A DNA stretch of 62,616 nt from Synechococcus sp. AG-670-B23. GTDB taxonomy: Bacteria > Cyanobacteriota > Cyanobacteriia > PCC-6307 > Cyanobiaceae. This document shows, piece by piece, positions 1 through 8,998 of this stretch. A model generated the notes under the pieces. It did no database searches and was not told the DNA's origin. It saw only the letters and a list, made by a program, of their open reading frames with translations. Each line of letters begins with the position of its first letter. Position 1 is the stretch's first letter. The stretch spans positions 1 through 62,616 of the forward strand of contig QCSL01000008.1 of NCBI GenBank assembly GCA_003209165.1, written 5' to 3'. A program made the position numbers and the translations under genes.

Positions 1-123
1 ATCGCCGAAATATCGGGTGACGGGTGTCTCGCTGCTGAAGGAGAACTCGAGCTGATCAGAGTCAGCCTGTGGTTCATCGATGGTGAGATAACGCCGTTGG
101 ATTTCAACAACTGTAGTCGTCAT
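1..123 (-). CDS. probable phage prohead protease, N-terminal part only
   Basis: The gene starts at ATG 123 and runs off the left edge of the window after 41 codons. The visible part contains EFSFSSETPVTRYFGD (residues 26-41). This matches the N-terminal FSFSSE-P-V-R-x-F-G-x-E signature I recall from HK97-type prohead proteases, which trim the scaffold during capsid assembly. The catalytic residues would lie outside the window. It is the last visible gene of the leftward satellite-like set, separated from the helicase gene by a repeat-rich gap. The family call rests on a short motif only. Confidence 0.45.
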   Translation of the reverse strand, partial: MTTTVVEIQRRYLTIDEPQADSDQLEFSFSSETPVTRYFGD

Positions 124-435
124 AAATAACTCCCCCTGCCTCAAAAAAGGTGAGCACTTAAAACGCTAGATGTCACAAGCAATGAACATGTCGACGTCGC
201 CTAGGTTGATCTAATCAATGCAATTCCCGGGCCTTTTTAACAGAAACAGTCGTAAGCAGTCCTAAAGCCCTACAACGCAAACACTGGGGAGGTCCACGAG
301 TCCATGGACCCCTCCCCCCAAACTTTCTCCAATGCATCCCTACCTCCATATTTTTTAGAGGGGAGGGGGAAGTAGGACAGTGGACCTATGACTGCAACAA
401 CTGGCTTTTGACCCTGGACAGCACCATGGACCGAC
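124..435. repeat. gene-free gap rich in GGTCCA/TGGACC repeats
   Basis: This gap of about 310 bp between the helicase gene and the prohead-protease-like gene has no convincing reading frame. It contains repeated GGTCCA or TGGACC words at 291-296, 305-310, 381-386 and 427-432, a related CTGGACA near 414-420, and the palindrome GTCCATGGAC at 300-309. Two purine-rich runs of G and A sit at about 357-371. Short dispersed repeats directly behind a replication helicase gene suggest an origin or a regulator-binding region, by analogy with P4-type satellites. That role is inferred. Confidence 0.4.
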
Positions 436-1719
436 CTAGGACCAGCACCATCTTCGTGGACGCGTTGGGTCGCTTTTTGTCGCTGCAATCCGTTTAAGAC
501 TCCATCCGGTCCTCGTCATGTGGGACTTGACCAACATCTGTCCACGTCTGTCCGTCATCTTGCGGAAGATGTCCGATGTCCTGGCTAGCTCCGCATACAG
601 CTCAATTGGCGCGATCGGTGTGCAGTCCGGTCTGGTCCTAATAAAGCTATTGATGTGCTCCTCTAACGGGTTGTCTTCGCCAAAGTCATCATTAATTAGA
701 TCGTTTAAACGTTCATCAGACTCGTTTAAGTACGAGCTGTAGCCGTTTACGAAAAGCCGATACGCCTCAGCCCAAATGCGCGGCTTGAGGCGGACCAGAG
801 CGTCGGTGTCGATCTGGTCCTGGCGTGTGCGCGTGACCGGGATGATCCACCAACGTCGATTGCCGGTCGGATCGACCAGGAACTTCCCCTCGTTGCAGGT
901 GCCGAGGAAAACGGAATGGCGTGGGACCGGCGACACCTTTCGTCCGTAGGGGGTACAAAAGCTGTCGACGTTGGTGCTCAGAAAGTTTTTGAGATGACCA
1001 GCGTGGGTCTGGCTGGTGATCCCATCCAGCTCACCCAGCTCCAGCCCCCAGAAACGATGGACCGTGAGCATCGCGTCCTTGTTGCCGATTCGCCCTCGAA
1101 ACGTGGTGAACCAGGGGTCGAACAGCGTGCGCCAGAACGATGTCTTACGACTGCCTCCCTCCCCCTGCAGGACCAAACAGGTGTCGTGCTGACAGCCCGG
1201 CTCAAAGGCACGACCTACTGCACCGACCAAGGTTTTGACCAGCATCCGGTCGTAGATCGTCTCCGGCCCTGAGAGGTCAGAGGGCCTCAAAAACTCTGAG
1301 GCGAGACGACAAATGTCATACGGCTCGCGGTCCCTGCAGCTCAGCAACCAGTCCTGCACCGGGTGATACGCATCACCCTGCGCGGCAAGGTCCAGGGCAT
1401 CGATGGCTTCTCCTTTGGCGATGTCATATCCGCGGCTCTGACAGAGCACGTAGAAGCAATCGTGCGCCGTGGGGGAGAGGGTCATGCCCTCCACCTCCAC
1501 CTCATGGGTCATCAGGTTCCAGCGCAGCGATCCGTGCCCCTGTGCTGCGCTCTCTGACAGCACCTGCATCACCGTCGCCGCATTGGCTCTTTGTGGTGAC
1601 CGGGTTGGCAGTAGTTCGCTCAGCAGGTCATCAGGGTTCGAGCGTCGAGCGAGGGCCGCAACCTTTTTGGTTGCGGCCTGCTCCTCCTCCCAGGAGTCGT
1701 AGATCCGAGCACTTGTCAT
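436..1719 (-). CDS. VapE-type (virulence-associated E) helicase
   Basis: A 427-residue P-loop ATPase of the VapE family, which in phage satellites acts as the replicative helicase. Visible are a phosphate-binding loop (GEGGSRKTSFW, about residue 186), a Walker B-like stretch (FWGLELGELDG, about 224) and a conserved GNRRWW arginine element (about 287). There is no primase domain in front, so it is the helicase half only, unlike the longer primase-helicase in the glnA island. Its start ATG at 1719 overlaps the stop of the upstream small gene by 4 bp, indicating coupling. The C-terminus (RRWCWS) ends next to a repeat-rich gap. Family confidence is high; the replication role is inferred. Confidence 0.8.
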   Translation of the reverse strand: MTSARIYDSWEEEQAATKKVAALARRSNPDDLLSELLPTRSPQRANAATVMQVLSESAAQGHGSLRWNLMTHEVEVEGMTLSPTAHDCFYVLCQSRGYDIAKGEAIDALDLAAQGDAYHPVQDWLLSCRDREPYDICRLASEFLRPSDLSGPETIYDRMLVKTLVGAVGRAFEPGCQHDTCLVLQGEGGSRKTSFWRTLFDPWFTTFRGRIGNKDAMLTVHRFWGLELGELDGITSQTHAGHLKNFLSTNVDSFCTPYGRKVSPVPRHSVFLGTCNEGKFLVDPTGNRRWWIIPVTRTRQDQIDTDALVRLKPRIWAEAYRLFVNGYSSYLNESDERLNDLINDDFGEDNPLEEHINSFIRTRPDCTPIAPIELYAELARTSDIFRKMTDRRGQMLVKSHMTRTGWSLKRIAATKSDPTRPRRWCWS

Positions 1720-1991
1720 CGCCGAGCCCTCCTCGCCTCGCGTTCCCAGAGCAGGCAGCTCAAAGGAAAGTGATGGGCATGAAGGTCAGCGATGCGTTGG
1801 CAATGGTCAGCAGACCAGCCGCCTTCGCGCCCTTGCCGCAGCAAGGCGCTGGTGGTGGAGACATCGATGTCTTGCCAGGGCCAAGTTGTCCTGAACTCCG
1901 ACGCCACGGGCCATCCATTGCTGGATGCCGCAGGTACGTTGAAGACAGTGTTGTGTTCTTGGCCCACTGTTGCAGCAGGGGGTTTTTTCAT
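1716..1991 (-). CDS. small unknown protein of satellite operon (91 aa)
   Basis: I do not recognise this protein. The start at ATG 1991 is chosen because it overlaps the stop of the previous gene by 4 bp, and its own stop overlaps the helicase start by 4 bp. A longer frame extends upstream to 2204 but would overlap the neighbour extensively. The sequence is soluble and rich in Ser, Ala and Arg, with a C-terminal basic tail and no membrane segment. Position between a DNA-binding protein and a replication helicase suggests a replication or regulatory accessory role, which is inference. Confidence 0.5.
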   Translation of the reverse strand: MKKPPAATVGQEHNTVFNVPAASSNGWPVASEFRTTWPWQDIDVSTTSALLRQGREGGWSADHCQRIADLHAHHFPLSCLLWEREARRARR

Positions 1992-2263
1992 GGCTGTGCA
2001 CTCTCCACAGCCTCGAGGCGCTCGCTGAGGCCTGCGACGGCCACCTTGGCGGTCTCCTGAGTCAGATCTGCTTGTTGGTTGGCACGAATAACTGAGCAGA
2101 CATTCACCTGATACGCCTCCTGTAGCTGCAGGAAAGAATTGGTCAGATACGCCAGGTGATTTGCCAGCACCGTTTCCATGGCGGTGGTGCAGTGCGGCTC
2201 CCACATCCGGATCATTTTCTGAGCCTTGGCCTCAACGGCTTCGCTGGTCCACTGGACTTCCAT
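1988..2263 (-). CDS. small helical protein of satellite operon (91 aa)
   Basis: An unrecognised 91-residue protein that is mostly helix-forming, beginning MEVQWTSEAVEAKAQKM. Its start ATG at 2263 shares one base with the stop of the upstream ribbon-helix-helix gene, and its stop overlaps the next start by 4 bp. The C-terminal half (LTQETAKVAVAGLSERLEAV) has a heptad-like pattern and may form a coiled coil. It is part of the four-gene coupled operon that ends in the VapE-type helicase. No function can be assigned. Confidence 0.55.
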   Translation of the reverse strand: MEVQWTSEAVEAKAQKMIRMWEPHCTTAMETVLANHLAYLTNSFLQLQEAYQVNVCSVIRANQQADLTQETAKVAVAGLSERLEAVESAQP

Positions 2264-2436
2264 CAGCCCTGCTCCTGTTCTTGGAGATAGGCGTGGACCA
2301 AGGCGCGGATGAACTCGGCGCGGGTGCATTGCATGCGGGCGATGACGGTGCCGACGCGATCCGCAGTGGCACGATCAATGTCGGTCGTGACGCGGACGTT
2401 TGGCTTTGGCGGTCTTGTGTTCAGGGTTAGAGACAT
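2263..2436 (-). CDS. ribbon-helix-helix DNA-binding protein (57 aa)
   Basis: A tiny protein, MSLTLNTRPPKPNVRVTTDI at its start, with the layout of an Arc/MetJ-type ribbon-helix-helix regulator: a basic/proline lead, a beta strand (NVRVTTDID, about residues 13-21), then two helices (ATADRVGTVIARMQ and TRAEFIRALVHAYLQEQ). It is the first gene of the leftward operon and probably represses or regulates it. The spacing to rsmA, which is transcribed the other way, leaves about 90 bp for a divergent promoter region. Family call is good; target unknown. Confidence 0.65.
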   Translation of the reverse strand: MSLTLNTRPPKPNVRVTTDIDRATADRVGTVIARMQCTRAEFIRALVHAYLQEQEQG

Positions 2437-2528
2437 GAATCAATTCCGGATTCCTAACCACCTTGTGACCTATCCAAAACGACTGCAGCGCAGTTAATTT
2501 GCGCATACGCGACCCTGACAACTAACCC

Positions 2529-3353
2529 ATGGGTTTCTCCGGACATCACGCCCGCAAGCGTTTCGGTCAGCACTGGTTGCGTGACGACTCCGTGCTGCAG
2601 CGGATTGTTGAAGCTGCTGATCTACAGCCCACCGATCGGGTGCTGGAAGTGGGGCCCGGTCGGGGTGCCTTAACCGAGCGTTTGCTGGCTGCAGGGGTGA
2701 GGGCATTGCACGCTATCGAGCTCGATCGCAATCTCGTAGATGGTCTTCAAGAACGTTTTGAAGCTCACCCAGAGTTCAGCCTCCATCAAGGGGATGTACT
2801 TGAGGCTCCACTCGAATTGAGCGATGGCCGCATCGCCAACAAGGTGGTGGCCAATATCCCTTACAACATCACCGGGCCGCTGCTGGAGCGGTTGGTTGGC
2901 CGACTGGACCGGCCGGTGGATCCGCCTTACCAACGGCTGGTGTTGCTGGTGCAAAAGGAAGTGGCGGAACGGATCCGTGCCCTGCCTGGTCAAAGCAGCT
3001 TCAGCGCCCTGAGTGTGCGCATGCAGTTGCTGGCCCGATGTCATTCGGTGTGTCCGGTGCCGCCGCGCTGTTTTCAGCCCCCACCGAAGGTGCAGTCAGA
3101 AGTGATCTGTCTGGAGCCCATTCCGGCCTCCGAGCGGGTGGAGCCCGCTTTGGCTGCTCGGGTGGAATACTTGCTGAAGCAGGCATTTCTGGCGAGGCGC
3201 AAGATGCTGCGCAACACCCTGGCGAATATGGCTGAGCCAGACCGCTTGCAGGATCTAGCGGCCTCTTCAGGGTTCAGCCTGCAGCAGCGCCCCCAGGAAC
3301 TAGCCCCGGACATCTGGGTTGCCCTGGCCAGGGGTTTGAATCGGGGCGACTGA
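2529..3353 (+). CDS. rsmA: 16S rRNA dimethyladenosine transferase (KsgA)
   Basis: Dimethylates two adjacent adenines near the 3' end of 16S rRNA using S-adenosylmethionine, a late checkpoint in small-subunit assembly. The SAM-binding motif VLEVGPGRG sits at residues 38-46, and the catalytic NIPYNI motif of rRNA N6-adenine methylases at 109-114. The length (274 aa) is normal for the family. It is the first core gene right of the satellite-like element and is followed after 9 bp by ispE, so the two are probably co-transcribed. The rsmA-ispE pairing is common in bacteria. Confidence 0.95.
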   Translation: MGFSGHHARKRFGQHWLRDDSVLQRIVEAADLQPTDRVLEVGPGRGALTERLLAAGVRALHAIELDRNLVDGLQERFEAHPEFSLHQGDVLEAPLELSDGRIANKVVANIPYNITGPLLERLVGRLDRPVDPPYQRLVLLVQKEVAERIRALPGQSSFSALSVRMQLLARCHSVCPVPPRCFQPPPKVQSEVICLEPIPASERVEPALAARVEYLLKQAFLARRKMLRNTLANMAEPDRLQDLAASSGFSLQQRPQELAPDIWVALARGLNRGD

Positions 3354-3362
3354 ACGACCACC

Positions 3363-4286
3363 ATGATCACGGTGACGGCTCCGGCCAAAGTCAATCTGCA
3401 CCTGGAGGTCCTGGGGCTGCGGTCGGACGGTTTCCATGAGCTGGCAATGGTGATGCAGAGCATCGACTTGGAGGATCGGCTGCGCTTTCAAAACACGGCC
3501 GATGCTCAACTCAGTCTCACTTGCGATGACGCCAGCCTCAGTGTCGGCGACGACAACTTGATCCTCAGGGCGGCCCAGTTGCTGCGGGACCGTTCCGGTT
3601 TCAGTGAATTGGGGGCTTCGATTCATCTGGAGAAGCGCATCCCCATCGGTGCTGGTCTCGCTGGTGGCTCCAGCGACGGCGCTGCTGCACTGGTTGGTCT
3701 TAATGCCATTTGGGGATTGGGCCACAGCCCTGCGGATCTGGAGCGGATGGCCGCTGAGCTCGGCTCAGACATGCCCTTCTGTGTGGCCGGAGGATGTCAG
3801 CTCTGTTTCGGACGAGGAGAAAAATTGGAAGCTGTGCCGCCAATAACCCAACCCCTGGCGGTGCTGTTGGTCAAAGACCCCACAGTGAGCGTCTCAACGC
3901 CCTGGGCCTACAAGCGTTGCCGCGAGCTGAATCAGTCCAACTATCTCGCCGATGAGGCTGAATTTGAACAACGCCGTCAGGCCCTGCGCAGAGTTGATTG
4001 GCTCAATCCATTGCGCAGCGAACTTCCACCTCCCTTGCACAACGACCTGCAGGAGGTGGTCGCTCCCGAAACATCTGCCGTGCGTCTGGCGCTGGACCTA
4101 TTAAACAACGTTCCGCACCGTCTGGCGGTGGCCATGAGTGGCTCCGGCCCCAGTTGCTTCGCGCTGTTCCCTGATCTGGAGTCATGCTGCCAGGCGCAGG
4201 ATCAGCTCAGCCCCCAGCTAGACCGTGCCGGATTGAAGGCTTGGTCTTGCGCCCTTCGCCACGATGGCGTGAGGATCGAAGCATGA
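3363..4286 (+). CDS. ispE: 4-diphosphocytidyl-2-C-methyl-D-erythritol kinase
   Basis: Phosphorylates CDP-methylerythritol in the plastid-type MEP pathway that supplies isoprenoids for carotenoids, phytol and quinones. It is a GHMP kinase: the N-terminal substrate-binding Lys is in [11 protein letters not shown] (residues 6-16) and the ATP-binding glycine/serine loop [15 protein letters not shown] is at 96-110. The length (307 aa) is typical. The stop codon overlaps the start of the next gene (ATGA at 4283), so translation is coupled. Confidence 0.95.
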   Translation: MITVTAPAKVNLHLEVLGLRSDGFHELAMVMQSIDLEDRLRFQNTADAQLSLTCDDASLSVGDDNLILRAAQLLRDRSGFSELGASIHLEKRIPIGAGLAGGSSDGAAALVGLNAIWGLGHSPADLERMAAELGSDMPFCVAGGCQLCFGRGEKLEAVPPITQPLAVLLVKDPTVSVSTPWAYKRCRELNQSNYLADEAEFEQRRQALRRVDWLNPLRSELPPPLHNDLQEVVAPETSAVRLALDLLNNVPHRLAVAMSGSGPSCFALFPDLESCCQAQDQLSPQLDRAGLKAWSCALRHDGVRIEA

Positions 4287-4588
4287 CTGAAGCCACCACT
4301 CCTGAGAGCCCCGAACCAAGGGATCCGCGCAAAGGTCCGCTCAGTTTTCTTTCCGGAGCGCTGACTGCTGGTCTGTTGGCCTGGCTTGCTCTGGGCCTGA
4401 GCAGGAGGATGGTGGTGTATTTCGCCGTTCACCCCCCGCACTACAGCTCGCCGATTGCCCAAAACATCGCAGTCACGCTGAAGACCTTGCTAGTGGGTTT
4501 GTCTTTTCTGGCCACCTTCAGCAGCGGGTTTGTGGCCCTTGGTTTGACCCTGGTGTTTCTTCGCAGTCTCTTCACGGCTGCCGAATAG
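4283..4588 (+). CDS. DUF3082-like membrane protein (101 aa)
   Basis: Small cyanobacterial membrane protein with a proline- and acid-rich N-terminus, then two hydrophobic stretches: about residues 20-45 ([18 protein letters not shown]) and 65-95 ([20 protein letters not shown]). This layout matches the conserved cyanobacterial DUF3082 family as I recall it. ATG 4283 overlaps the ispE stop. Function unknown. Confidence 0.65.
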   Translation: MTEATTPESPEPRDPRKGPLSFLSGALTAGLLAWLALGLSRRMVVYFAVHPPHYSSPIAQNIAVTLKTLLVGLSFLATFSSGFVALGLTLVFLRSLFTAAE

Positions 4589-4623
4589 AACCCTGCCTAC
4601 GTTCTACCCATTGCTGGGTTTGG

Positions 4624-4719
4624 ATGACGCCCCACGACCTCGGCCAGCTTGCGTTGCTGCTGTCTCCGGCCATGCTGCTTTCTGTTTTGTTGTTGTTCAC
4701 CTTTGCTGCGGGCGGTTGA
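4624..4719 (+). CDS. possible single-span membrane micropeptide (31 aa)
   Basis: An ATG-started frame encoding MTPHDLGQLALLLSPAMLLS followed by further hydrophobic residues and a Gly-Gly end. Almost the whole peptide is one membrane-spanning segment, the shape of many cyanobacterial photosynthetic or respiratory micropeptides. It fills the gap between the DUF3082-like gene and pdhB. No family is recognised, and conservation in related strains would be needed to be sure. Confidence 0.4.
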   Translation: MTPHDLGQLALLLSPAMLLSVLLLFTFAAGG

Positions 4720-4782
4720 CCCTGCGCTGACTGAGATAGCTTGGCCTCACCACCCGGGATTGGCCGGGATCACTGTGAAGCC

Positions 4783-5766
4783 GTGGCAGGAACACTTCTC
4801 TTCAACGCCCTACGGGAAGCCATAGACGAGGAGATGGGGAGAGATCCCCACGTCTGTGTGATGGGGGAGGACGTCGGCCATTACGGCGGCAGTTACAAGG
4901 TCACCAAAGATCTGGCAGAGAAATACGGCGACCTCAGGGTGCTCGACACCCCGATTGCTGAGAACGGCTTCACGGGAATGGCTGTTGGTGCCGCGATGAC
5001 CGGCCTACGGCCGATTGTTGAGGGCATGAACATGGGCTTCCTTCTCCTGGCCTTCAACCAGATCTCCAACAACATGGGGATGCTCCGTTACACCAGCGGT
5101 GGCAACTTCACAATCCCCACAGTGGTTCGCGGCCCAGGTGGTGTGGGTCGGCAGTTGGGAGCTGAGCACAGCCAACGTCTTGAGGCCTACTTCCATGCCG
5201 TGCCCGGCATCAAGATTGTTGCCTGCAGCACGCCCACCAATGCCAAAGGCCTAATGAAGGCCGCGATTCGCGACAACAACCCCGTGCTCTTCTTCGAGCA
5301 TGTTCTGCTTTACAACCTCACCGAGGAGCTCCCGGAAGGTGATTACACCTGTGCTCTGGATCAGGCTGATCTGGTGCAAGAAGGCAATGATGTGACAATC
5401 CTCACTTACTCCAGGATGCGTCATCACTGCCTCAAGGCGGTGGAGCAGTTGGAGGCCGAGCGAGTGAGTGTTGAGTTGATAGACCTTATCAGTCTCAAGC
5501 CCTTTGACATGGAGACGATCAGCCGCTCCATCCGAAAGACCAACAAGGTAATTGTGGTGGAGGAGTGCATGAAGACCGGTGGCATCGGTGCCGAGCTGAT
5601 CGCGCTGATCACCGAGCAATGCTTCGATGATCTGGATGCCCGACCTGTGCGTCTCTCCAGCCAGGACATCCCCACCCCCTACAACGGTTCACTTGAGAAC
5701 CTCACGATCATTCAGCCGCATCAGATCGTTGAGGCAGCACAGGCATTGGTCAACAAGGGCATCTGA
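4783..5766 (+). CDS. pdhB: pyruvate dehydrogenase E1 component, beta subunit
   Basis: Beta subunit of the thiamine-diphosphate-dependent E1 enzyme that feeds acetyl-CoA synthesis. The N-terminal [15 protein letters not shown] and the [17 protein letters not shown] and [18 protein letters not shown] blocks are hallmark E1-beta sequences. I chose GTG 4783, since the protein then begins M-A-G-T-L-L-F-N, as homologues do; an in-frame TTG at 4741 would add an unusual 14-residue leader. The length is then 327 aa, normal for the family. It is followed after 5 bp by secD. Confidence 0.93.
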   Translation: MAGTLLFNALREAIDEEMGRDPHVCVMGEDVGHYGGSYKVTKDLAEKYGDLRVLDTPIAENGFTGMAVGAAMTGLRPIVEGMNMGFLLLAFNQISNNMGMLRYTSGGNFTIPTVVRGPGGVGRQLGAEHSQRLEAYFHAVPGIKIVACSTPTNAKGLMKAAIRDNNPVLFFEHVLLYNLTEELPEGDYTCALDQADLVQEGNDVTILTYSRMRHHCLKAVEQLEAERVSVELIDLISLKPFDMETISRSIRKTNKVIVVEECMKTGGIGAELIALITEQCFDDLDARPVRLSSQDIPTPYNGSLENLTIIQPHQIVEAAQALVNKGI

Positions 5767-5771
5767 CGTTG

Positions 5772-7253
5772 ATGGCGCGTTATCAGGGTTGGTTTGCCCT
5801 TGTTCTTGCCCTGGCGATCGCAGCTGGGATGTTTTTGGTTCGTACGCCACTGGAACTGGGCCTCGATCTACGGGGTGGCAGTCAGCTCACGGTTGAAGTG
5901 AAGCCGGCCGGGGAGATCACCCGGGTTGGCTCCGATGAAATGGAAGCGGTGAAAGCGGTGCTTGATCGTCGGGTGAACGGCCTCGGTGTGGCCGAGTCCA
6001 TCCTTCAGACGGTGGGTGAGTCGCAGCTGGTGTTGCAACTCCCCGGTGAACAGGATCCAACCGCCGCCGCAAGGGTGCTTGGCGACACGGCACTTCTGGA
6101 GTTTCGTGCACAAAAGCCCGACACTGAAGCTGAGTTCCGTAGTCTGAGGCAGGTCCGCTCCCAGGTTGAAGCGATTCTCAGGTTGCGTGCGGATCAGATT
6201 CGCCGCGGCGAGACCCCAGCGCCATTGGACTTGGATCAGTTGAAGTCAACCCAGGAGACTCTGGGGCTTGAGGGGCAGGCCAGCTCACAGGAAGAACAGC
6301 TCCGCGAGCTTCTCAAGAAGGTCGATGCCGATCTGCTCACGATGCTCGAGCCTGCGTCTCTGACGGGCAAGCAGCTGGTGACGGCGGGCCGTCAACCCCT
6401 GCAGAACAACCCGAACAGCTGGGAGGTGACTCTCAACTTCGACGTAGAGGGTGCAGAGGCTTTCGCTGATCTCACCAAGTCGATCGCCGGTACCGACCGG
6501 TTGCTGGCCATCACCTTGGATGATCAACTGATCAGTGCTGCCAGTGTTGGGCAACAATTTAAGAGCGCTGGAATCTCCGGTGGAGCGGCCACCATCAGCG
6601 GCAATTTCAGTGCGGAAACGGCTCGTGAGCTGGAGGTGAAGTTGCGCGGTGGCTCCCTGCCTCTCCCAGTTGAGGTGATCGAGGTCCGCACCATCGGGCC
6701 CACGCTTGGGGCAGAGAACATCCGCCGTAGCCTCGTGGCCGCCCTCTCGGGCCTGGCCCTGGTGGCGATGTTCATGGTGGTGGCCTATCGCCTGCCTGGG
6801 GCGGTGGCTGTGATGGCCCTCAGCTTGTATGCCCTGTTCAACCTGGCGGTATATGCCTTGATTCCGGTCACCCTCACCCTGCCTGGAATCGCCGGATTCA
6901 TTCTCTCGATCGGCATGGCTGTGGATGCCAATGTCTTGATCTTTGAGCGGATCAAAGACGAATTGCGCCGAGGAAACACTTTGATTCGCTCGATTGATAC
7001 CGGCTTTTCCGAGGCCTTCTCATCGATCGTTGATGGTCACTTGACCACGCTGATCAGCTGCGCGGCTCTCTTCTTCCTTGGCACCGGACTGGTCAAAGGC
7101 TTCGCCGCAACCCTGGGCATCGGTGTTCTGCTGAGTTTGTTTACGGCTCTCACCTGCACCCGCACCCTGCTGCGCTTCCTGATGGGTTACGCCGGCTTGC
7201 GTCGTGCCAGCAATTTCCTGCCCAATCGGCAGCTTTCTTCCCCCACCGCCTGA
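5772..7253 (+). CDS. secD: protein translocase subunit SecD
   Basis: SecD uses the proton motive force to help pull proteins across the membrane after SecA/SecYEG. Visible features are an N-terminal membrane segment, the LGLDLRGGSQLTVEV signature (about residues 30-45), a large extracytoplasmic domain and a C-terminal multi-span domain with SIGMAVDANVLIFERIKDEL (about 378-397). The start ATG 5772 gives MARYQGWFALVLAL. The length is 493 aa. It lies 2 bp upstream of secF, the usual operon order. Confidence 0.95.
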   Translation: MARYQGWFALVLALAIAAGMFLVRTPLELGLDLRGGSQLTVEVKPAGEITRVGSDEMEAVKAVLDRRVNGLGVAESILQTVGESQLVLQLPGEQDPTAAARVLGDTALLEFRAQKPDTEAEFRSLRQVRSQVEAILRLRADQIRRGETPAPLDLDQLKSTQETLGLEGQASSQEEQLRELLKKVDADLLTMLEPASLTGKQLVTAGRQPLQNNPNSWEVTLNFDVEGAEAFADLTKSIAGTDRLLAITLDDQLISAASVGQQFKSAGISGGAATISGNFSAETARELEVKLRGGSLPLPVEVIEVRTIGPTLGAENIRRSLVAALSGLALVAMFMVVAYRLPGAVAVMALSLYALFNLAVYALIPVTLTLPGIAGFILSIGMAVDANVLIFERIKDELRRGNTLIRSIDTGFSEAFSSIVDGHLTTLISCAALFFLGTGLVKGFAATLGIGVLLSLFTALTCTRTLLRFLMGYAGLRRASNFLPNRQLSSPTA

Positions 7254-7255
7254 CA

Positions 7256-8245
7256 ATGACTGAAGCTTCGTCATCGGCAACGGCGGGCGAGGTCCGCAGC
7301 CTGCGTTGGTCCCTCAGCAGCATGCGCCGCAAGGTGTGGCTGATCTCCGGCCTTGTGGTGCTGATCAGCCTTCTTGGATTGCTGCTCAGCTGGCTGGATC
7401 CTGCGATTCGAGCCCCTCTTCGTCCTGGCCTGGATTTCACCGGAGGTACGCAGATTCAACTGGAGCGCCGTTGTGATGATTCTTGCTACGAGCTCAAGGC
7501 GATTGTGGTCTCCGATGTGATCCGTGCCATGGAGCTGCCTCAGCAGGAGGGCCAACCTCTCCCCAACCTGGGAGCACCCCGGGTTCAGCTCCTGGATGGC
7601 GGTCAGTCGTTGTTGTTGCGCCTGCCAACGTTGTCGGCTGCCCAGGGACAGGCGGTGATCCAGGCGGTTGAACCTGTGGCAGGACCGTTCCTCTCTGGTG
7701 GTCAATCGGTCGACACCATCGGGCCGAGCCTGGGCAAGCAGTTGCTGCGCAGCAGCCTGATTTCTCTGCTGGTGGCCTTCAGCGGTATCGCGGCCTACAT
7801 CAGCTTCCGCTACGACCGCCGCTATGCCTTTCTCGCCTTGGTTGCGCTAGCCCATGACGTAGCGATTGTCTGTGGTGTCTTCGCTTGGCTTGGAGTTGTG
7901 GTGCATCTGGAGGTGGACAGCCTCTTTGCTGTGTCGCTGCTGACGATTGCCGGTTATTCGGTGAACGACACAGTGGTGGTTTTCGATCGCATCCGGGAAC
8001 GCAGCAAGGATGCCGCCGACCTACCGCTCCCATTGCAGGTAGATCAAGCGGTGTCGGCCACGCTGACCCGCACGCTCTACACCAGTGGAACCACGTTGTT
8101 GCCTTTATTGGCACTTGTAATCTTTGGCGGGGCAACGCTGTATTGGTTTGCGATCGCCCTTGCCCTCGGTGTTGTGGTGGGCTCTTGGTCGAGCATTGCC
8201 CTGGCACCGTCGCTGCTCACGCTTTGGTACCGCTCCGGTGACTAA
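7256..8245 (+). CDS. secF: protein translocase subunit SecF
   Basis: Partner of SecD. The DFTGGTQIQLE signature lies near residue 60, and the SecD/SecF family membrane block appears as TIAGYSVNDTVVVFDRIRER (about 231-250). About six membrane spans are predicted by eye. The length of 329 aa is typical. A small membrane gene starts at GTG 8238 inside its last codons. Confidence 0.95.
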   Translation: MTEASSSATAGEVRSLRWSLSSMRRKVWLISGLVVLISLLGLLLSWLDPAIRAPLRPGLDFTGGTQIQLERRCDDSCYELKAIVVSDVIRAMELPQQEGQPLPNLGAPRVQLLDGGQSLLLRLPTLSAAQGQAVIQAVEPVAGPFLSGGQSVDTIGPSLGKQLLRSSLISLLVAFSGIAAYISFRYDRRYAFLALVALAHDVAIVCGVFAWLGVVVHLEVDSLFAVSLLTIAGYSVNDTVVVFDRIRERSKDAADLPLPLQVDQAVSATLTRTLYTSGTTLLPLLALVIFGGATLYWFAIALALGVVVGSWSSIALAPSLLTLWYRSGD

Positions 8246-8459
8246 GCGCAGCGGCTATTCAGTGCGGCGTCGCCATCACGCTACGGCCCGTTGGTTTCCG
8301 GTTCTGCTGATCCTTTTGGCTCTTGGTGATCTGCGCACCGAAGTGCAGTTGCTTAGCGATCAGTTCACCGTCACCGGTCTTGGGTATGCCATCCGGCATC
8401 ATCAGCTTGCTGTGGTGGTTTTGCTGGGTTCAGGTTCCCTATGGCGTCGCTTCGGCTAG
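8238..8459 (+). CDS. small hydrophobic protein (73 aa)
   Basis: Starts at GTG 8238, overlapping the end of secF, so it may be coupled to it. A basic N-terminus (VTKRSGYSVRRRHH) is followed by hydrophobic segments around residues 18-30 and 55-68, suggesting two short membrane passes with the N-terminus inside. I do not recognise the family. The start is uncertain because upstream codons in this frame are also open. Confidence 0.5.
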   Translation: MTKRSGYSVRRRHHATARWFPVLLILLALGDLRTEVQLLSDQFTVTGLGYAIRHHQLAVVVLLGSGSLWRRFG

Positions 8460-8692
8460 CGCTTGGGGCTGTTGCCGAATTCACGCCAGATCGAATCCCA
8501 GGTGCGTTGTTTGACCTCGGCATTCCACTGTCCCTGGCTGTGGGTGGAGGACCACCACGATTCGAACAGATCGTGGGCTTCCTCGTGCAATAAATCAGGA
8601 TCGAGGTTCTCGCGAACCAGCTGCATCACAGCCTGCCTCAGTTCCTCGTAACGGGAGAAATTGAAGATGACGTCCAAGCCCGCTTGTCTCAA
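8456..8692 (-). CDS. conserved-looking unknown protein (78 aa)
   Basis: A soluble, acidic protein rich in Trp and Glu (ESWWSSTHSQGQWNAEVK in the middle), convergent with and overlapping the preceding gene by 4 bp. Balanced amino-acid composition and a clean ATG support coding. I do not recognise a family. Confidence 0.5.
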   Translation of the reverse strand: MRQAGLDVIFNFSRYEELRQAVMQLVRENLDPDLLHEEAHDLFESWWSSTHSQGQWNAEVKQRTWDSIWREFGNSPKR

Positions 8693-8804
8693 GACATATT
8701 GGACACGGTATTGGATTGAAGGCGGTGCAAGGGGGGTTTGGTATCAAGCTGAACGCCATAGCCCGTGGAGCCTGAGCTACGACTCAACTGGTTGCTCAGG
8801 TCCC

Positions 8805-8984
8805 ATGGAGTTGAATCCTGGTATCAGTGAGGTGGTGTTCGGTTTGCGTGCCGAGGTCGAGGCCCTGAAGGCTAGGTTGAACAAAATTGAGCGTGGTCAG
8901 GAAGTTGCCGTCTCCGCAGCTTATTGGCAGGCGGTGGAGCGGGAGCGTGATTCGAGCGAAAAAAAGAAGCGCCAGCTCCTCTGA
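8805..8984 (+). CDS. small coiled-coil protein (59 aa)
   Basis: Starts MELNPGISEVVFGLRAEVEA and continues with a heptad-patterned helix (VFGLRAEVEALKARLNKIER), then a basic Lys-rich tail. The open frame extends upstream to 8661 but would then overlap the opposing gene, so ATG 8805 is preferred. No family recognised; the predicted coiled coil suggests an oligomer or a scaffolding role. Confidence 0.45.
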   Translation: MELNPGISEVVFGLRAEVEALKARLNKIERGQEVAVSAAYWQAVERERDSSEKKKRQLL

Positions 8985-8998
8985 GGGGGGCTAAAAAT

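Larger units (their letters stand above)
1..2436 (-). mobile_element. satellite-like element, right-hand part
   Basis: All genes here run leftward: a ribbon-helix-helix protein, two small unknowns, a VapE-type helicase and the start of a probable prohead protease. The three junctions inside the operon are 4-bp or 1-bp start/stop overlaps, so it is probably translated as one unit. A helicase plus a capsid-maturation gene next to a small DNA-binding regulator is the layout of phage satellites or decayed prophages. The right boundary lies between 2436 and rsmA at 2529; the left boundary is outside the window. No recombinase or attachment repeat is visible, so the exact ends are unknown. Confidence 0.55.
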
